Source of the DNA: Obelidium mucronatum | Taxonomy: Eukaryota; Chytridiomycota; Chytridiomycetes; Chytridiales; Chytriomycetaceae | Assembly (NCBI GenBank): GCA_025765595.1 | Contig: JAIVFH010000035.1 | Span: 62,001-126,000, forward strand | Length of the DNA stretch: 64,000 bases | Direction: 5' to 3' | In this document: piece by piece, positions 23,222 through 37,300 of the stretch | How positions within the stretch are numbered: the stretch's first letter is position 1 | Layout of the letters: every line of letters starts with the position of its first letter | Translations under genes and position numbers: made by a program | Notes under the pieces: generated by a model | Databases searched by the model: none | Seen by the model: the letters and a program-made list of their open reading frames with translations, nothing else | What the model was told of the DNA's origin: nothing

Positions 23222-23627
23222 AAACTCTTGTGAATTCATTAACTTAATAAACATAATTATTTTTTTTATATTTAATTATATTATTATAGAATTTTTTTCT
23301 TATTCATCCGAGGCTACTTTTTGTCGAAATTTTGAGGATTGGAGAATCATTGCTTGCATTCGAAGCATGTCTGTTTTGAACAAAAAAAGATTGAGATGAA
23401 CAATGGTGAATTTGTAACATAATACCTTCTTCTCGCTGCATATAGATTGATAAGTTCCTTGGAACGACTTGTGGTGTGCGGCTGTCATTGGTTGTTGGTT
23501 GTTGGTTGTTGAAGCCGATCGGATAGGTTACTGGCTTTATGCATTGATTAACGACACTTGGAGATGTGTATATCTGAACTTTTTACGTTAATTTCTTTTT
23601 TCTTTTTCGGAACGGAAAAATGGGTAC
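23222..23627. other. Convergent intergenic region
   Basis: A 406-bp AT-rich stretch between the convergent DDIAS-like and SANBR-like stop codons. It has AATAAA-like signals (near 23246) and a TTGTTGG repeat near 23489-23510. No gene or RNA was recognised. Confidence 0.5.
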
Positions 23628-25744
<2,117 letters not shown>

Positions 25745-25867
25745 TTTTTTTTTTCAAAAATATTGGAATTTTTAGAATATTTATTATCACATTAATATTA
25801 TTACAAATTATGAAGAGCGGGGGACGTTGTTTCTTCTTCTTCTTTTGGGACTAAACTACAGTTGTGA

Positions 25868-26165
25868 TCATGCGGCGCCGGTAGGAGATGGAAAGTTTGA
25901 TGCTGGTGGTGAGAGTTGAGGGCTTGCCACAGCCAACGCATTCTTCCGATCCTCTTCTTCGAGTTTTACTTTCGCCATTCTCTCATTATAAATAATATCG
26001 ATTCGCTTGCGCATGTCATCAAACTCTGAGAGGATGCTAATGAAATCGGGACGCGTGAGGCGGTAGAGCATACATGATGTTGCTGCTTGGACTGTCGCGG
26101 TTCTTGGGATATTCGCAATTAAAGCAAGTTCTGGGTGTCGTAGTTTTCGGTTAGAGTTTTTTTTT

Positions 26166-26196
<31 letters not shown>

Positions 26197-27231
26197 GGAA
26201 CCAATGTTAAACGAACCTCCAAAGAAGGCACCGTCTTTGAATTGAACCACACGTTTCCCATTGACTACGATGTCTACGGCTCCATGCAAAATGAAGTACT
26301 ATAGCTCGAAATTAAATTTCTTTGTTATGTTAAATAAATTAAGGACGCTTACCATTTCGTATCCAATCTGGTGAACCACATAGAAATAAATAATTTAGTC
26401 TGATATTAACCCACAATCAATAGAGAAGTAAAGGCCAACCTCTCCCCTGGAAGAATCCACAAATATTCAGCGATTTCGACAAAATTAAAAATAAATAAAA
26501 AATTTAAAAACAGGAAGTTAAGTACTCAACTGTGTAATGATCACGTCTCCAGGAACAAAATAGCAAGCAATCAGTGCTGTTGCTATCCGTCCAACGAACA
26601 GTTCATCTCGTCCATCTCCCATTTCTCGCCTCAAGAAACCAACTTTCTGAATCAACTCCCTACAATTATGAGCTGCAATCTCCATTCTCAGAGAATCGTT
26701 CATTTCGTTTAAAAGTGTTTGCTGTGAAAGTTCCAAAAAAAAAAAAAAAAACTTTTTAAAATTTTTTTAACAAATACCCCCTCCACAGAATCAAACCTCT
26801 TCAAAAAACTTTCCGCGATACTTGATTTCATAATATTTCATAACTTTCCGTCTCGTGGTATCGCTTAAATCCTTCCATCGCATATACTCTCGTAATTCAT
26901 CCATTTTTTGTTTGTAGAGACGGCCGGATGCATCAACACCCATTGCAAACGAGGAAAGTGTACCGACAATAGATGCATACTAATATAATGAAAATTTTCT
27001 TCAGCCAACAAAGTCTGGGTGTCTCCAAGTTCCCCATCTCTTACTAAACCAGCGCCTGCAATTATAAATACTAGTACAACTAACTGCTCCAGAGTGGAAA
27101 TTGGTCTAAATTACTGCGGTTAAAAGAAACAATCTTTTGTTAAGTGATTGTGTCTTACTTGTATGTCATTGGAAACGTGTTTCCTACAGCCTAACACCGT
27201 GCAAGTTTGAGGTCAAAGATTATGGTAAAGT

Positions 27232-27267
<36 letters not shown>

Positions 27268-29489
27268 AAAGAAAAAAACAACTCATACCGTAAACAACGC
27301 CCAAGTATACTGATCACCAACCGATTTATACTGAACCTGAGCAATTGCAGCATTTGTGAATCCCGCAAGTTCCCCAACCCAAAAAATGGCAGAAGCTTGA
27401 ATGTGCAAGAAAGCGCAAAGCGCAAACATGAGAGGAAATATTCCAGAAAAGGTTTGACCAATGCCCAGCGCCGATTCGAGGCTTTTTCGAATCCCAATGA
27501 ATTTTGGGGATGTGTTCATGATGTGCGGAAGTTTGTACACTCGAATTAAACGCACTGTGTATAGATAAATTGCTCCTGGAACCGGCAGGCATTCAAAAGG
27601 AAATGCAGATATAACATCAATGATGAAGTTGTTTCTGAAATAGTAAGCTTGCCAGTCCTTGATGTTGGGATCTCGTAATGATACCAGAGCTGGATGCTTT
27701 TCTCGAAGAGTAATGGCTTCGATTGCCGTGTCAAAGACGAAAGTTGCTGTTAAAATCACGCTATATGACCAATGGATAGGAATATTAAACGCAATCAGCA
27801 GCGGAACTAGCCAAAGCACACTAATATATATTACTACATAAAGTTTGTTAACAACCAATTTCACCGTTCAAGCACCAGAAAGTGTTCTTACAAGCCATAT
27901 AGAATTCCAAAACAACATTAAAACTGGACAGTGGATTCAATCCCTTGTTCCAGAAATACTCCACTAAAACCTCTTCATCTTGATCTTTGTCGTCCTTTTC
28001 GAGAGCGCCCTTACTTCTCTTTGATACTTGACTTTTTTGCTCTTCCAGAGATGCCAAAGAGCCCTTTTCATTATATTTGGCAGTAGTTGTAACATTAATC
28101 AAGGCCGTGTAAACTGACGCTCTTCGGGAAAGAGTGCTATTTGCCACTTGAAGAGACGTTTTTCTTGCTTCGATGACTTGCTTAGATACTGGACGTGGCG
28201 TCTCTTCTTTGGGAGCAACAATCACGGGTTGTGGAGGGGTCTCCTCATCGTCACCATCACAAGAGGCATCCTCAATATTTATCAAAATACTGTCAGTAGA
28301 TTCGGTGTTGCTTGTGTCTGGGATTTGTATTGCAGGAATTGGTAGTTCAGTTGTTGATGAACCGGTGCTAACATTCAGTGAATTTGCTTCACTCGATTGC
28401 CTTGAAAGTTTGACAACGTCGTCAAGGCCAACTTCGTATAGTCTTGGTGGTGGTGCTTCAGAGTATAGTTTAGAAAGGTTTGAAATTGTTGTAAAAATCA
28501 ATCTCACGTGTGAATTTCAAGGGTTTCTGTGAAACTGTGTTCATGAAGCCAACGTAATTTTCGATGACGCCGTCAGTGGGTGGGCTTGGACTCGGAAGAG
28601 AATCAGTGGCTTTTGGGGGTATCGACTCCTCGACGGGCATGTCGACGGGTTCTGGCGTAGACTGTTGTTCGCAGTCGATCGAGTTTCGCTTTGATGGATT
28701 GTTGCTTTTGCGTTTGTCCAAGCGCCGCTTATCCTTGAGCAGGGCCGAGGGGGAGCGGTCCTTCGAAGCGCGCCTGAGGATTCCCTCGTCCAGCGACAGG
28801 GTCTGGCTCTCGATCACCTCGGGCGGACAGCCGTCGTCGGCGGACGCGACGCGCTCGGACTCGAACGAGCGCGCGATTGCGCTGAACTTGCTGCTGAACG
28901 ACTTGCGGCGCTCGGCGGTGGCGGCCTTGGCTGCGGCCTTCGGCGCCTCGGCCGACAGCTTCTTGCGGCTGTCGCTCAGACACATCTTCGGCGCCGAGCC
29001 GCCGTCGGAGCCCGGACTCATCACCTTCTTGGCCATGCGCGTCCACAGCGAGCTGCCCTTCTCGCGGCTCTCCGCCTCCTTGAAGATGCGGTCGCGGTCG
29101 GTCACGTCCGGCACGATCGGGCAGTCGTCCATCTCCGTGTAGTTGTACGCAAAGGACTTCATCCACGCGTCGTTGTCGGTCTTTTGCTTGGGCGTCTTGG
29201 TGTTGCTGGTGGCAGTGCACAGGCTTCTGCCGTCGTTGCCTGTCCAGGCTGGTCCGGATGTCGATGTCTCTCTGCGCTTAACTGGCGCGCTCGACTGCGC
29301 CCGCGGTGTATTCCCCACTGAGCTTCTGCTGGAGCCAACTCCTTCCTGGCTTCCCATCGGGTTCCGTGTCAGGATTTCCGTGACTTGGAGTGCAATAGGC
29401 TTCATCAAGGAAACCTGCATCTCGATTTGACTGATTTTCCGCTGCAGGTCTGCCATGAGACGAACGAGCGCGTCTCCATCTGCCATCAT
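25868..29489 (-). CDS. Cyclic-nucleotide-gated / HCN-like cation channel
   Basis: Eleven exons: 29489-28508, 28455-27892, 27833-27289, 27190-27159, 27105-27045, 26979-26797, 26721-26531, 26446-26440 (7 nt), 26367-26353 (15 nt), 26298-26217, 26130-25868; 974 residues, phases consistent. Residues 1-~500 are basic and disordered. The six-helix channel unit follows: S1 'ISVLWLVPLLIAF', S4-like 'LYTVRLIRVYKL', pore 'YTWALFTAVGNTFP' near residue 700, then S6. Exon 6 encodes the C-linker ('DASGRLYKQKMDELREYM', 'YYEIKYRGKFFEE'). The cyclic-nucleotide-binding domain spans about residues 800-905: 'VPGDVIITQGEIGYEMYFIL', 'FFGELALI' and 'IPRTATVQA'. Ser/Thr in place of the Gly of GYG makes ion selectivity uncertain. 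Chytrid and blastocladian CNG channels have been linked to zoospore light responses. Confidence 0.85.
26161..26196. repeat. T-tract (A-tract on the coding strand) in a channel intron
   Basis: A run of T's interrupted once by C (at 26167) lies inside intron 10 of the CNG-like gene. It starts about 30 bp from the acceptor of exon 11. Confidence 0.9.
27232..27265. repeat. G34 homopolymer in a channel intron
   Basis: Thirty-four consecutive G's (C's on the coding strand) in the 98-bp intron 3 of the CNG-like gene. The run may form a G-quadruplex, and its assembled length is unreliable. Confidence 0.9.
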
Positions 29490-29556
29490 TTGTCGCTAGG
29501 AAATCTTGGTGAAAATCTCTTATTGGAAGTTTAATTTCGCGACAACCACATTCCAG

Positions 29557-30138
29557 TTAAAACGGACAATCCGTGATTTCTTCAGATTCGCCGGTAGCGC
29601 CATTCGCTTGTTCCTCGTTTCTGGCATCCCCACGACCCACTCTTTCGAGATTCTCAATACTCATATCCACTTTTTCCTGGTCACTAAGAGCTTTCTTTTC
29701 CTTTTTCGCGTCACTACTTGCACCGCCTCCATTTCCACCATCACCACCCCAAACAATGCCTCCTCCTTCAATAGTCAACCCCTTGCCAAAATTCATAACA
29801 ACTCCACTGACTTCATCGTGACCATTGCCTCTGTCATCATCGTCTTCATCATCACAAAGTAAACTCTCCATACTCACACTGGCATCTAAATTCGCAACTT
29901 GTCTGCACATTGGGCATTGAAACATGTGATGCGTTTCCAAAAGATTTCGAATGCACTTGTAGTGATAACAATGACTGCAAGGACTGAGGAAGAGAGCCTG
30001 GAATGGACCGATTGCACATAGGCAAATACAGCAATCGACACTGGCTGTGGGTTGTTGTTGGGCACCAGATGTAGGAGTGGGGGTGTTTGAGCTGTATGGG
30101 TTGGTCGCATTTAATAGCGATCTGAGAGCAGTGCGGAA

Positions 30139-30176
<38 letters not shown>

Positions 30177-30584
30177 GAAATAAAGTCAAGTAAGGTTTCA
30201 TCTGATTTAAAAAATGAATTTTGCGTACCTTGCTGGATTCTCCTTTTTACGTTGGTGGACGGAAATGCTTGATGTTGTAATCACAATCTTCATCATTATG
30301 CACTTGTAAATATCTGCGTGGAGGAGTGATGGTTCATGCAATTTGGTTAATTACATAGAAAAAGAAGAGAGAGAGAGTGTGTGTGAGAGAGAGTCACCTT
30401 CTTGACGGCCTTGATAATCAATTCCCAGCTGAATGACATCTCCATCTTTCAAAGGGTAGGGTCTACTCAATTTTCCTGAAGGACTCAATCTCATTTTGTT
30501 TAGAAATGTGCCTGACGAGCTTCCTGTATCCTTCAAGTAAACCTTTTTTTTTTTTTAGTGTTTGGCATGGGAGTGTTTGGGAAG

Positions 30585-30635
<51 letters not shown>

Positions 30636-31435
30636 GTACTTGTCCATCTCTCAACCACATTTCAGCATGCCCACGACTCACAACTTTACTCTTGAACCAA
30701 ACATGCTCAATCGTTTTCGTAGGAACTAAAGGCTGCTGACCTCCCGGTTGAGCGAGCAGCACTTCGACAGCTGCCGACGAAGCCGGGGATTCCGCTGTTG
30801 AAGTCGCGGCCCTACCGCGTGTATCCATCATGGGTGTAAGCGGAGACAGATTCATTGCATCGTCATCGATTTGTTGATTTTGCTGCTGCGTTGCGGAAGT
30901 GTCAATGTTGGTGGGTGGTTCAATAACCATGGGGGTCGCGTCGGTGTTGTTGTTGTTGGTGCCGTGGGGTGGCAGCGGCGCGTTGGGGTCTGAATCTTGG
31001 AGGACGGCTGCAGCTGGTGCTGCTTCTGGTGCTTCAGCAGCTCGAACCTTGAAAGATGGAAGTAAAAAGTTATTGCATACAGTTTTTTTTCAGACGAGGG
31101 GCAAATTTTCCATTGTTCCATTTTTAGGGTGGGGGGAAGAGACCAACAAACCTGTCGACCAATTTTGAGGACGGTTCCTTCATAGAGATCTCTTCGTTCC
31201 GGGTCAAACTGCGCAGGAGGTGTAGTTCGAGTGGCATCGGTGTGGGGTAGTAAATGGATTGTGACGGAATAGTCACTTTTTTTTGGGAGGTCAAAATTCA
31301 AAATTCAAAATTCAACAAAAAAAAAACCAGGAAAGAAACAAAACAAAGGATTCACCTTGGAGCATGATGAGCTGTCGCAATGATGGCAGGTGCTGCCGTT
31401 GCTTTGATGGTGTTGGCCGGGGTCAACAGAGACAT
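29557..31435 (-). CDS. FHA-RING ubiquitin ligase (Dma1/CHFR type)
   Basis: Six exons: 31435-31356, 31275-31152, 31047-30640, 30542-30398, 30313-30229, 30139-29557; 474 residues. The FHA domain starts 'LYEGTVLKIGRQ', is interrupted by a long Ala/Pro/Asn-rich insertion, and resumes 'VWFKSKVVSRGHAEMW' and 'LKDTGSSSGTFLNKMRLS'. The phosphothreonine-binding Arg, Ser and His (GRQ, SRGH) and SSGT residues are present. A RING finger follows: 'CCICLCAIGPFQALFLSPCSHCYHYKCI' region and 'FQCPMC'. Dma/CHFR ligases restrain mitotic exit and septation in fungi. The C-tail is acidic and glycine-rich. Two acceptors follow A-tracts of 13 and 35 bases. Confidence 0.88.
30141..30175. repeat. T35 tract (A35 on coding strand) abutting a 3' splice site
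   Basis: The run directly abuts the acceptor AG of the last exon of the FHA-RING gene, on the coding strand reading A35 then G. Confidence 0.9.
30585..30633. repeat. A49 homopolymer (T49 on coding strand) in an intron
   Basis: Forty-nine consecutive A's lie in intron 3 of the FHA-RING gene, close to the donor side as read on the coding strand. The true length may differ from the assembly. Confidence 0.9.
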
Positions 31436-31623
31436 TTTTTTTCGACTGAAAAGAAGTTTATTTGTGGGGGGTAGACCCCAATCATTCTGACTTGCATGAA
31501 AACAATGGCTTTTATCCTCTTCGAACAAACCTGACTGAATATTGAGATCACCGACCCGACAAGCAAATCTGACTGACATGGAAAGGAAAGGAAAGCAATT
31601 TATTGTGTCTGCCAATTCTGGAA

Positions 31624-33830
31624 TCATAATGGTTCCACAACACCAAAGTCAGTTCCACTTCCTCGGCGCTTCTGGGATGAACGAGCCGTCGAATCCAACA
31701 CCTTCTTACGCGATCGAATGCTCTCAGGAGTCACTTCAATAACTTCATCATCTTGAATATAACTCATCATGCGTTCCAGCCCGTAAGATTCGACTGGAAT
31801 CAGCTTTAAACTTTCGTCCTTGGAGACAGTACGGATGTTGGAGGCAACCTTGGATTTGGCTGGATTCACTTCCAAGTCCGATTCACGATTGTGTTCTCCA
31901 ATAATCATTCCAGGATAGACTTTCATGCCAGGCGTAACAAAAAGCTTTCCACGGGGTTCGATATCCTTCAAAGCGTAGGCAGTAGTTTCACCCATTGCAG
32001 TTGAAATCAACGACCCCTTCCGCGTTCTATCCAAGGGCCCCTTGAAAGGCTCATATCCCTTCAAAATATGGTTCAAAGTTCCTTGCCCACTTGTATCAGA
32101 CTTGAATTCCGCAGGATAACCAAGCAACCCACGAGTAGGGACATTGAAAATCAACCGCGCCCGATCCCCACTCGCTTCCCCATAAGTTTCCATCACACCC
32201 TTTCTAGAACTCATTTTCTCGATAACAGTTCCAGCCTCAGTATGTTCACAATCAATCGTGACTTGTTCTACAGGCTCAAAAATCGTGCGTTCGCCCTTTT
32301 CGTTGGTTTTGCTCTTGTAGATTACGCGAGGGGGACTGACACTCAATTCGAAACCTTCTCGACGCATGGTTTCAATAAGGACTCCCATTTGGAGTTCACC
32401 TCGTCCACGGACTTCAAAGGAGCTGTCTGTTGCGTTTTCAGACATTCGGAGGGCCGGGTTGGTTTCGAGCTCGCGAACTAATCTTTCACGGAGGAGTTGG
32501 GATGTCAGAAACTTTCCACCATCTTGTCCTACAAGGGGTGAGTCGTTGACGTAGAAGAGCATGGAAATCGTGGGTGGGTCTACTGGGACAAACTACAAAT
32601 ATTCGATTGGCATTTTTTTAATAAAAAAAAAGATAATTCAACAATACGCGGTGTTGGTACTCAACTGGAAGGCATTCAGTGACTTCTGGAGCACAGATTG
32701 TGTGGTTGACATAAGATCCATCGAGTCCAGCGATACTGACAATATCTCCCGCTCCAGCAACATCCACAGGGATTTGTTCAAGACCACGTTTAACCAACAT
32801 TTTGGTACAACGGCCATCAACTGCAATCTCCCCGGTAGTATTGTCTAAAGATTTAATTCGATCTCCAGTTCGTAAGATTCCTGAGTGGATGCGCCCAAGG
32901 TAACATCTGCCGAGGTAAGCGTTGGACTCAATTTGCTGAAAAGTGACAGAATCGGTTAATAATTTGAAGACATAAAAAAAAGAGACCCAGAAGAAGAATA
33001 TCCACTAACAGTCACGAGCATTGAGAATGGAGCGTCACGATCAGCAACAGGAGGGGGAACGTATTCAATGATTGTGTCAAGCAATGGTTTCACTCCAGCC
33101 GATCTGTCGCCATCAAGCTCCTTGATTGCCCAACCTTCTTTGGCAGATGCAAAGATCATTGGGTACTCAGTTTGCTCATCGGTAGCTTCCAAGTTTAAAA
33201 ACAAATCCAGCAATTCGGCATCGACTTCGTCTGGGCGAGCAGATGGACGATCGACTTTGTTGAGAACAACCAACGGTTTCAAGCCTCTCGCCAACGCCTT
33301 CTGCAACACAAACTTTGTCTGAGTCATTGGCCCTTCGGTAGCACAGACTACCAAGACAACACCATCGACCATCGACAATACTCGTTCAACTTCTCCTCCA
33401 AAATCAGCGTGCCCCGGTGTATCAACAATGTTGATGCGATGACCATTGTAGTTAACGCAAGTCGACTTTGACAGAATGGTGATACCACGTTCTCGCTCTA
33501 ATGCGTTTGAGTCCATAACACGTGCATTCGATTCTACAGTTGCAGCGCCTGTTTTACAAATATATTTTTCATGTCATCAGCTTTCTGCATTCGGCTGATG
33601 CAATGCGGAATCAGCACACCTGACTGCTTGAGCAGCTGGTCCACCAGCGAAGTCTTTCCGTGGTCGACGTGGGCAATGATGGCAACATTCCTGATCTTGT
33701 CCAGACTAATCAGGCCCACGTCGGCCGAGCGCAGCAGAGCGGCGGCAGAAAAGAGCCGCAGCGGCGCCAGCGGCCGCGCCGCCAGCACGCGCGGCGCCAA
33801 CACGCACATGGCGCGAGCAGCGGACAGCAT
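31624..33830 (-). CDS. TypA/BipA translational GTPase, probably mitochondrial
   Basis: Four exons: 33830-33620, 33548-33010, 32935-32666, 32592-31624; 662 residues. A basic Ala/Arg/Leu-rich leader of ~40 residues resembles a mitochondrial presequence. GTPase motifs follow: 'AHVDHGKTS' (G1), 'RGITI' (G2), 'DTPGHADF' (G3), 'NKVD' (G4) and 'SAK' (G5). The C-terminal half carries TypA marks: '[13 protein letters not shown]', '[22 protein letters not shown]', '[11 protein letters not shown]', '[13 protein letters not shown]' and '[14 protein letters not shown]'. Bacterial TypA binds 70S ribosomes and aids ribosome assembly under stress. A role on mitochondrial ribosomes is inferred. The C-terminal extension 'RRGSGTDF' is basic. 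Confidence 0.92.
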
Positions 33831-33915
33831 TTATTTTTCTTTTTTCTTTCTTTTTTGTCTCTTGTCAGAAAAAAGAAAAGAAATCGGAGTGTGACTCACC
33901 GCAGCGAAACACACG
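33831..33915. promoter_or_regulatory. 85-bp divergent promoter region
   Basis: A T-rich, pyrimidine-dominated gap between the TypA start (33830, minus) and the small membrane protein start (33916, plus). It is flanked on both sides by very GC-rich coding DNA. Confidence 0.35.
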
Positions 33916-34218
33916 ATGCCCCCGCACCCGCCGACGACAGCGTTTGCGCCGCGGCTGCTCGCGCTCGCGGCGGCGGCCGCCGTAGCCGCGGCGTTTGTGC
34001 TCGTCGCCGCCAGACAGAGCTTCCGCGCGCTCGGCCGCGGCTTCATTCCCGGCGCCGATGCGTTCCGCCGCGCGCGCGGCCGCTCCGGCAAGGGCGTCGG
34101 CTGGAAGAATCCGAAGCACAGCGGCGCGCGCGGCCGCGGCGGCGCCCTGGCCGGGAACGTGTTCCGCGGCGCGAGGCCGCCGAAGGGCCTGCGCGGTCTG
34201 CAGGCCCGGCGGCTCTAG
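33916..34218 (+). CDS. Small basic single-pass membrane protein
   Basis: Single exon, 100 residues, very GC-rich. One hydrophobic segment (LLALAAAAAVAAAFVLVAA, residues 14-32) acts as a signal anchor or presequence. A Gly/Arg-rich basic tail follows, containing 'FIPGADAFRRARG' and 'GWKNPKHSG'. No family was recognised. It could be a mitochondrial or ER membrane protein. Codon composition fits a real gene in the same GC-rich island as the TypA 5' end, but chance open frames are common in such DNA. Confidence 0.5.
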   Translation: MPPHPPTTAFAPRLLALAAAAAVAAAFVLVAARQSFRALGRGFIPGADAFRRARGRSGKGVGWKNPKHSGARGRGGALAGNVFRGARPPKGLRGLQARRL

Positions 34219-34304
34219 TTAAGGCGCTCTTGTGTAGGCGCTGTACGCGCTTTAGTGTTGCGTTGTGTCAAAAAAAAAACATATACATTTGCTTCTCGAA
34301 TTGT

Positions 34305-37300
34305 ATGCATTTGCTTGTGATCTTTGGCGTTGCCATTGCCTCCACGGCAACGGCCCAGTCAACCTTATCGCCGACAACTGCCACATCGATTTCGGCTGTT
34401 GCGACTGCGACTCCGTTGCCCACCTGTTTTGACTGCAAGTCTGCTGTAAGTGCAACTCTGACTTGACCTGCAGGACTGGTTCATGACCGCCTAACCAGGG
34501 CTGCTACAACTACGGAAACTGCACGGGCCAAGGCGTGTGTAGCTGCTTGTCTGGCTTTGGTGGCCGCGATTGTCTGACGCCTCGTAAGTGCATTGTTGGC
34601 CTTCCAACCCTTGCCCTAAAAACAAATCATCAAGTTTGCAACTCCAATCTTGTCTCAAATAACATCAGAACTCCTCTACCAAGCGGCCAAGATACTTGTA
34701 AATGCGATACTGGATTCTTGGGCCCAACCTGTGCAGGTTGGTGCTATTTCCTTTGCGCACCCCTCGTGCCTAACTTTGTCTCCCAGTGTGTGCAAATGAT
34801 TCCGTGTGCCCCCAAGGAACCTCGTCCGGCATTTCCGTTACAGTCAACAAAGTCTGCAATAAGTCTCCTGTTATTTGGAATCAGCAAAACTCATACTGTG
34901 CTCTCATTTGTAAGCGATTATACAATCTAGTAAGCCCAATTTGACATCAAGATCGACAGCACCACTGCTTCAAACATTGTACAAGGCGCCAGCATCCATT
35001 GTTTTAGATCGCAACGCTTCGCATATGTTTGGTTCTCTATGGTACAATAATGTTCAGCAATTCATGTGTAAAATGTCTGACTGTTCGCAATCGATCGAGA
35101 ATGGTATTTACACCAATCGATGCAATAATGGAGCCTGCGAATGTGCTGGAAATTCAGCCTTTTGTGGTGGCCCAGGCGTTGTCTTCAACATTCAAGATTC
35201 TTTGAAAGCAGCCAGTGGACTTTCAGTGTTCTCTTGCAAGACTGATGGAACAGATTGCAACCTCTATTGTAAGTTTTTTCACACAGGTTTAAAAAGAAAT
35301 CTGTTGGACGTATACTCAATTTGATGTTCTCAGTTGAATTCTTGAAGAGTTTGTTTCCCGAAGGAATGCCATTGTCTGACTGCAGCTTTGGAGAATGCGC
35401 TTATGCGAACCAGAATCCATATCTCGTCAATACAAACAAAACTTCAATCTCCCCTGCTGGAATCGCCGGAATTATTATTGGATCAGTTTTCATTGTTGGC
35501 TCGATTATTGGTGAGGCTCAAACGCATAACACCCCAAGCATGCATCAAACTCAATATGGTTTTGTCTTTTTTTTTAATTTCAGTCTTTGCATGGTCCTTG
35601 TGGTATCAAATCCGTGCACGAAAGCAGCCGATTCCACCTCCCCGGAAAGGAGCGGACATTCAATTCTCTGAGATCTCATACACTCTTCCAAGTGGACAAT
35701 CTCTATTGACAAACATCACGTCTTCCGCGAGTGCCGGTCAAGTGACTGCAATTCTGGGGCCATCTGGTGCAGGAAAATCCACTTTATTAGACATTTTGGC
35801 TGGCAAAGAAAAACGGGGAAAGATTACAGGATCGTTGACTTTTGATGGAGTTCCCTTCAACCCAAAAGATGCAAACCATACCGTTGCTTACGTTGACCAA
35901 GATGATTTGCTATTGCCTTCATTAACTGTCAAAGAAACACTGTTGTTCAGTGCCAGATTGAGGTTGGCTGAAGGAATGACAGCAGAAGAAAAGTTGGAAC
36001 GTGTGAATCAAGTCATTGAGACTCTTGGATTGAGCCACGTGGCCAACACTCGCGTGGGTGGGTTTGGAATGAGAGGTATCAGTGGTGGTGAAAGGAGACG
36101 TGTTAGTATTGGTGTTGAGCTTGTCACTAGCCCGGGTATCTTGTTTCTGGATGAGCCAACCAGTGGCTTGGATTCTTACAATGCACATGCAGTGATTGAG
36201 GCATTGCATAACTTGGCTCATGTGCATCAAAAGACTATTGTGTTTACGGTGCATCAGCCCAGATCAGATATGTTTGCCCTGTTTGATCAAGTCGTCGTTC
36301 TTGCGGCGGGCTCGATTTTGTATGCGGGCGCTGGTTCCCAATCTTCAGCTACTTTGAGGGAACGCGGTGTGCCATGTCCTGATGGATACAATATGGCGGA
36401 CCATTTGTTGGATCTCGCCATGGAAGCGTCCAAAAAATCTGATGGAGATCATTTGCGGGATCGTTCAAACACACCATCATTCTTGATCAATATTGGTGGA
36501 AAGGATAGTGTCCTTCGCAAACGGACGAATGTTACGAAATTGGGAGCTGCCTCAGAAGCGTCCGTTGGCGCCAGTTCCAAAACCCCGCTGGTGTTGGATC
36601 ATACATCCGTTTCTCCAACTGCTCGAGTTGGATTCTTGACTCAATTGTCGGAGCTTGTTCGTCGTTCATTCCGTCACTTGATTCGAACTCCTAGTTTGTT
36701 CCTTGGACATATTGCGATTTCTGTCGTCATGGGTGTTTTTGTTGGTGGTGTTTACTTCCACTCTGATAGTAGTATTTCCGGCGTTCAAAATCGTCTTGGT
36801 TCGTTATTCTTTATTCTATCTCTCGTCGGATTTTCCTCTCTATCAGCTATTGGCTCTTTGGCGCAAGAACGCAATCTTTTCATCAGAGAACGCAGCAACG
36901 GAGTTTATGGTTCCATGCCATATTACATTTCGAAGCTTGTCAGCGATATTTTACCTTTGAGAGTGATTCCAGCCTTCTTGACTGGAACTATTGCATTCTT
37001 TATGGTTGGTTACGACACAACTGGAGACCACTATCCAAAGTTCTTGGTTATGCTGCTTCTGTTTAGTGCAATCATGGGGTTGACGTGTATTTCTTTGGGT
37101 GTTTTAATGAATGATGTCGGAACGGCTACGCTTGTGGGAGCCATTTTGATTTTGTTCAAGATGCTTTTTGCTGGGTTGATTATTAGTCAAGGTATTTTTT
37201 GTAGAGGTGGTTGATTAGTTTGGTTTCTCACTCCTTCTTTTTTTTTTTTTTTTTTTTTTTTGCTGTTTTAGATTCGATTCCAAAGGCTCTACAATGGATC

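Noticed and set aside
34910..34934. A 21-25-bp intron in the ABC transporter
   Set aside because: Shorter than any other intron here (minimum about 50 bp). The acceptor at 34957-34959 gives a 50-bp intron in the same frame.
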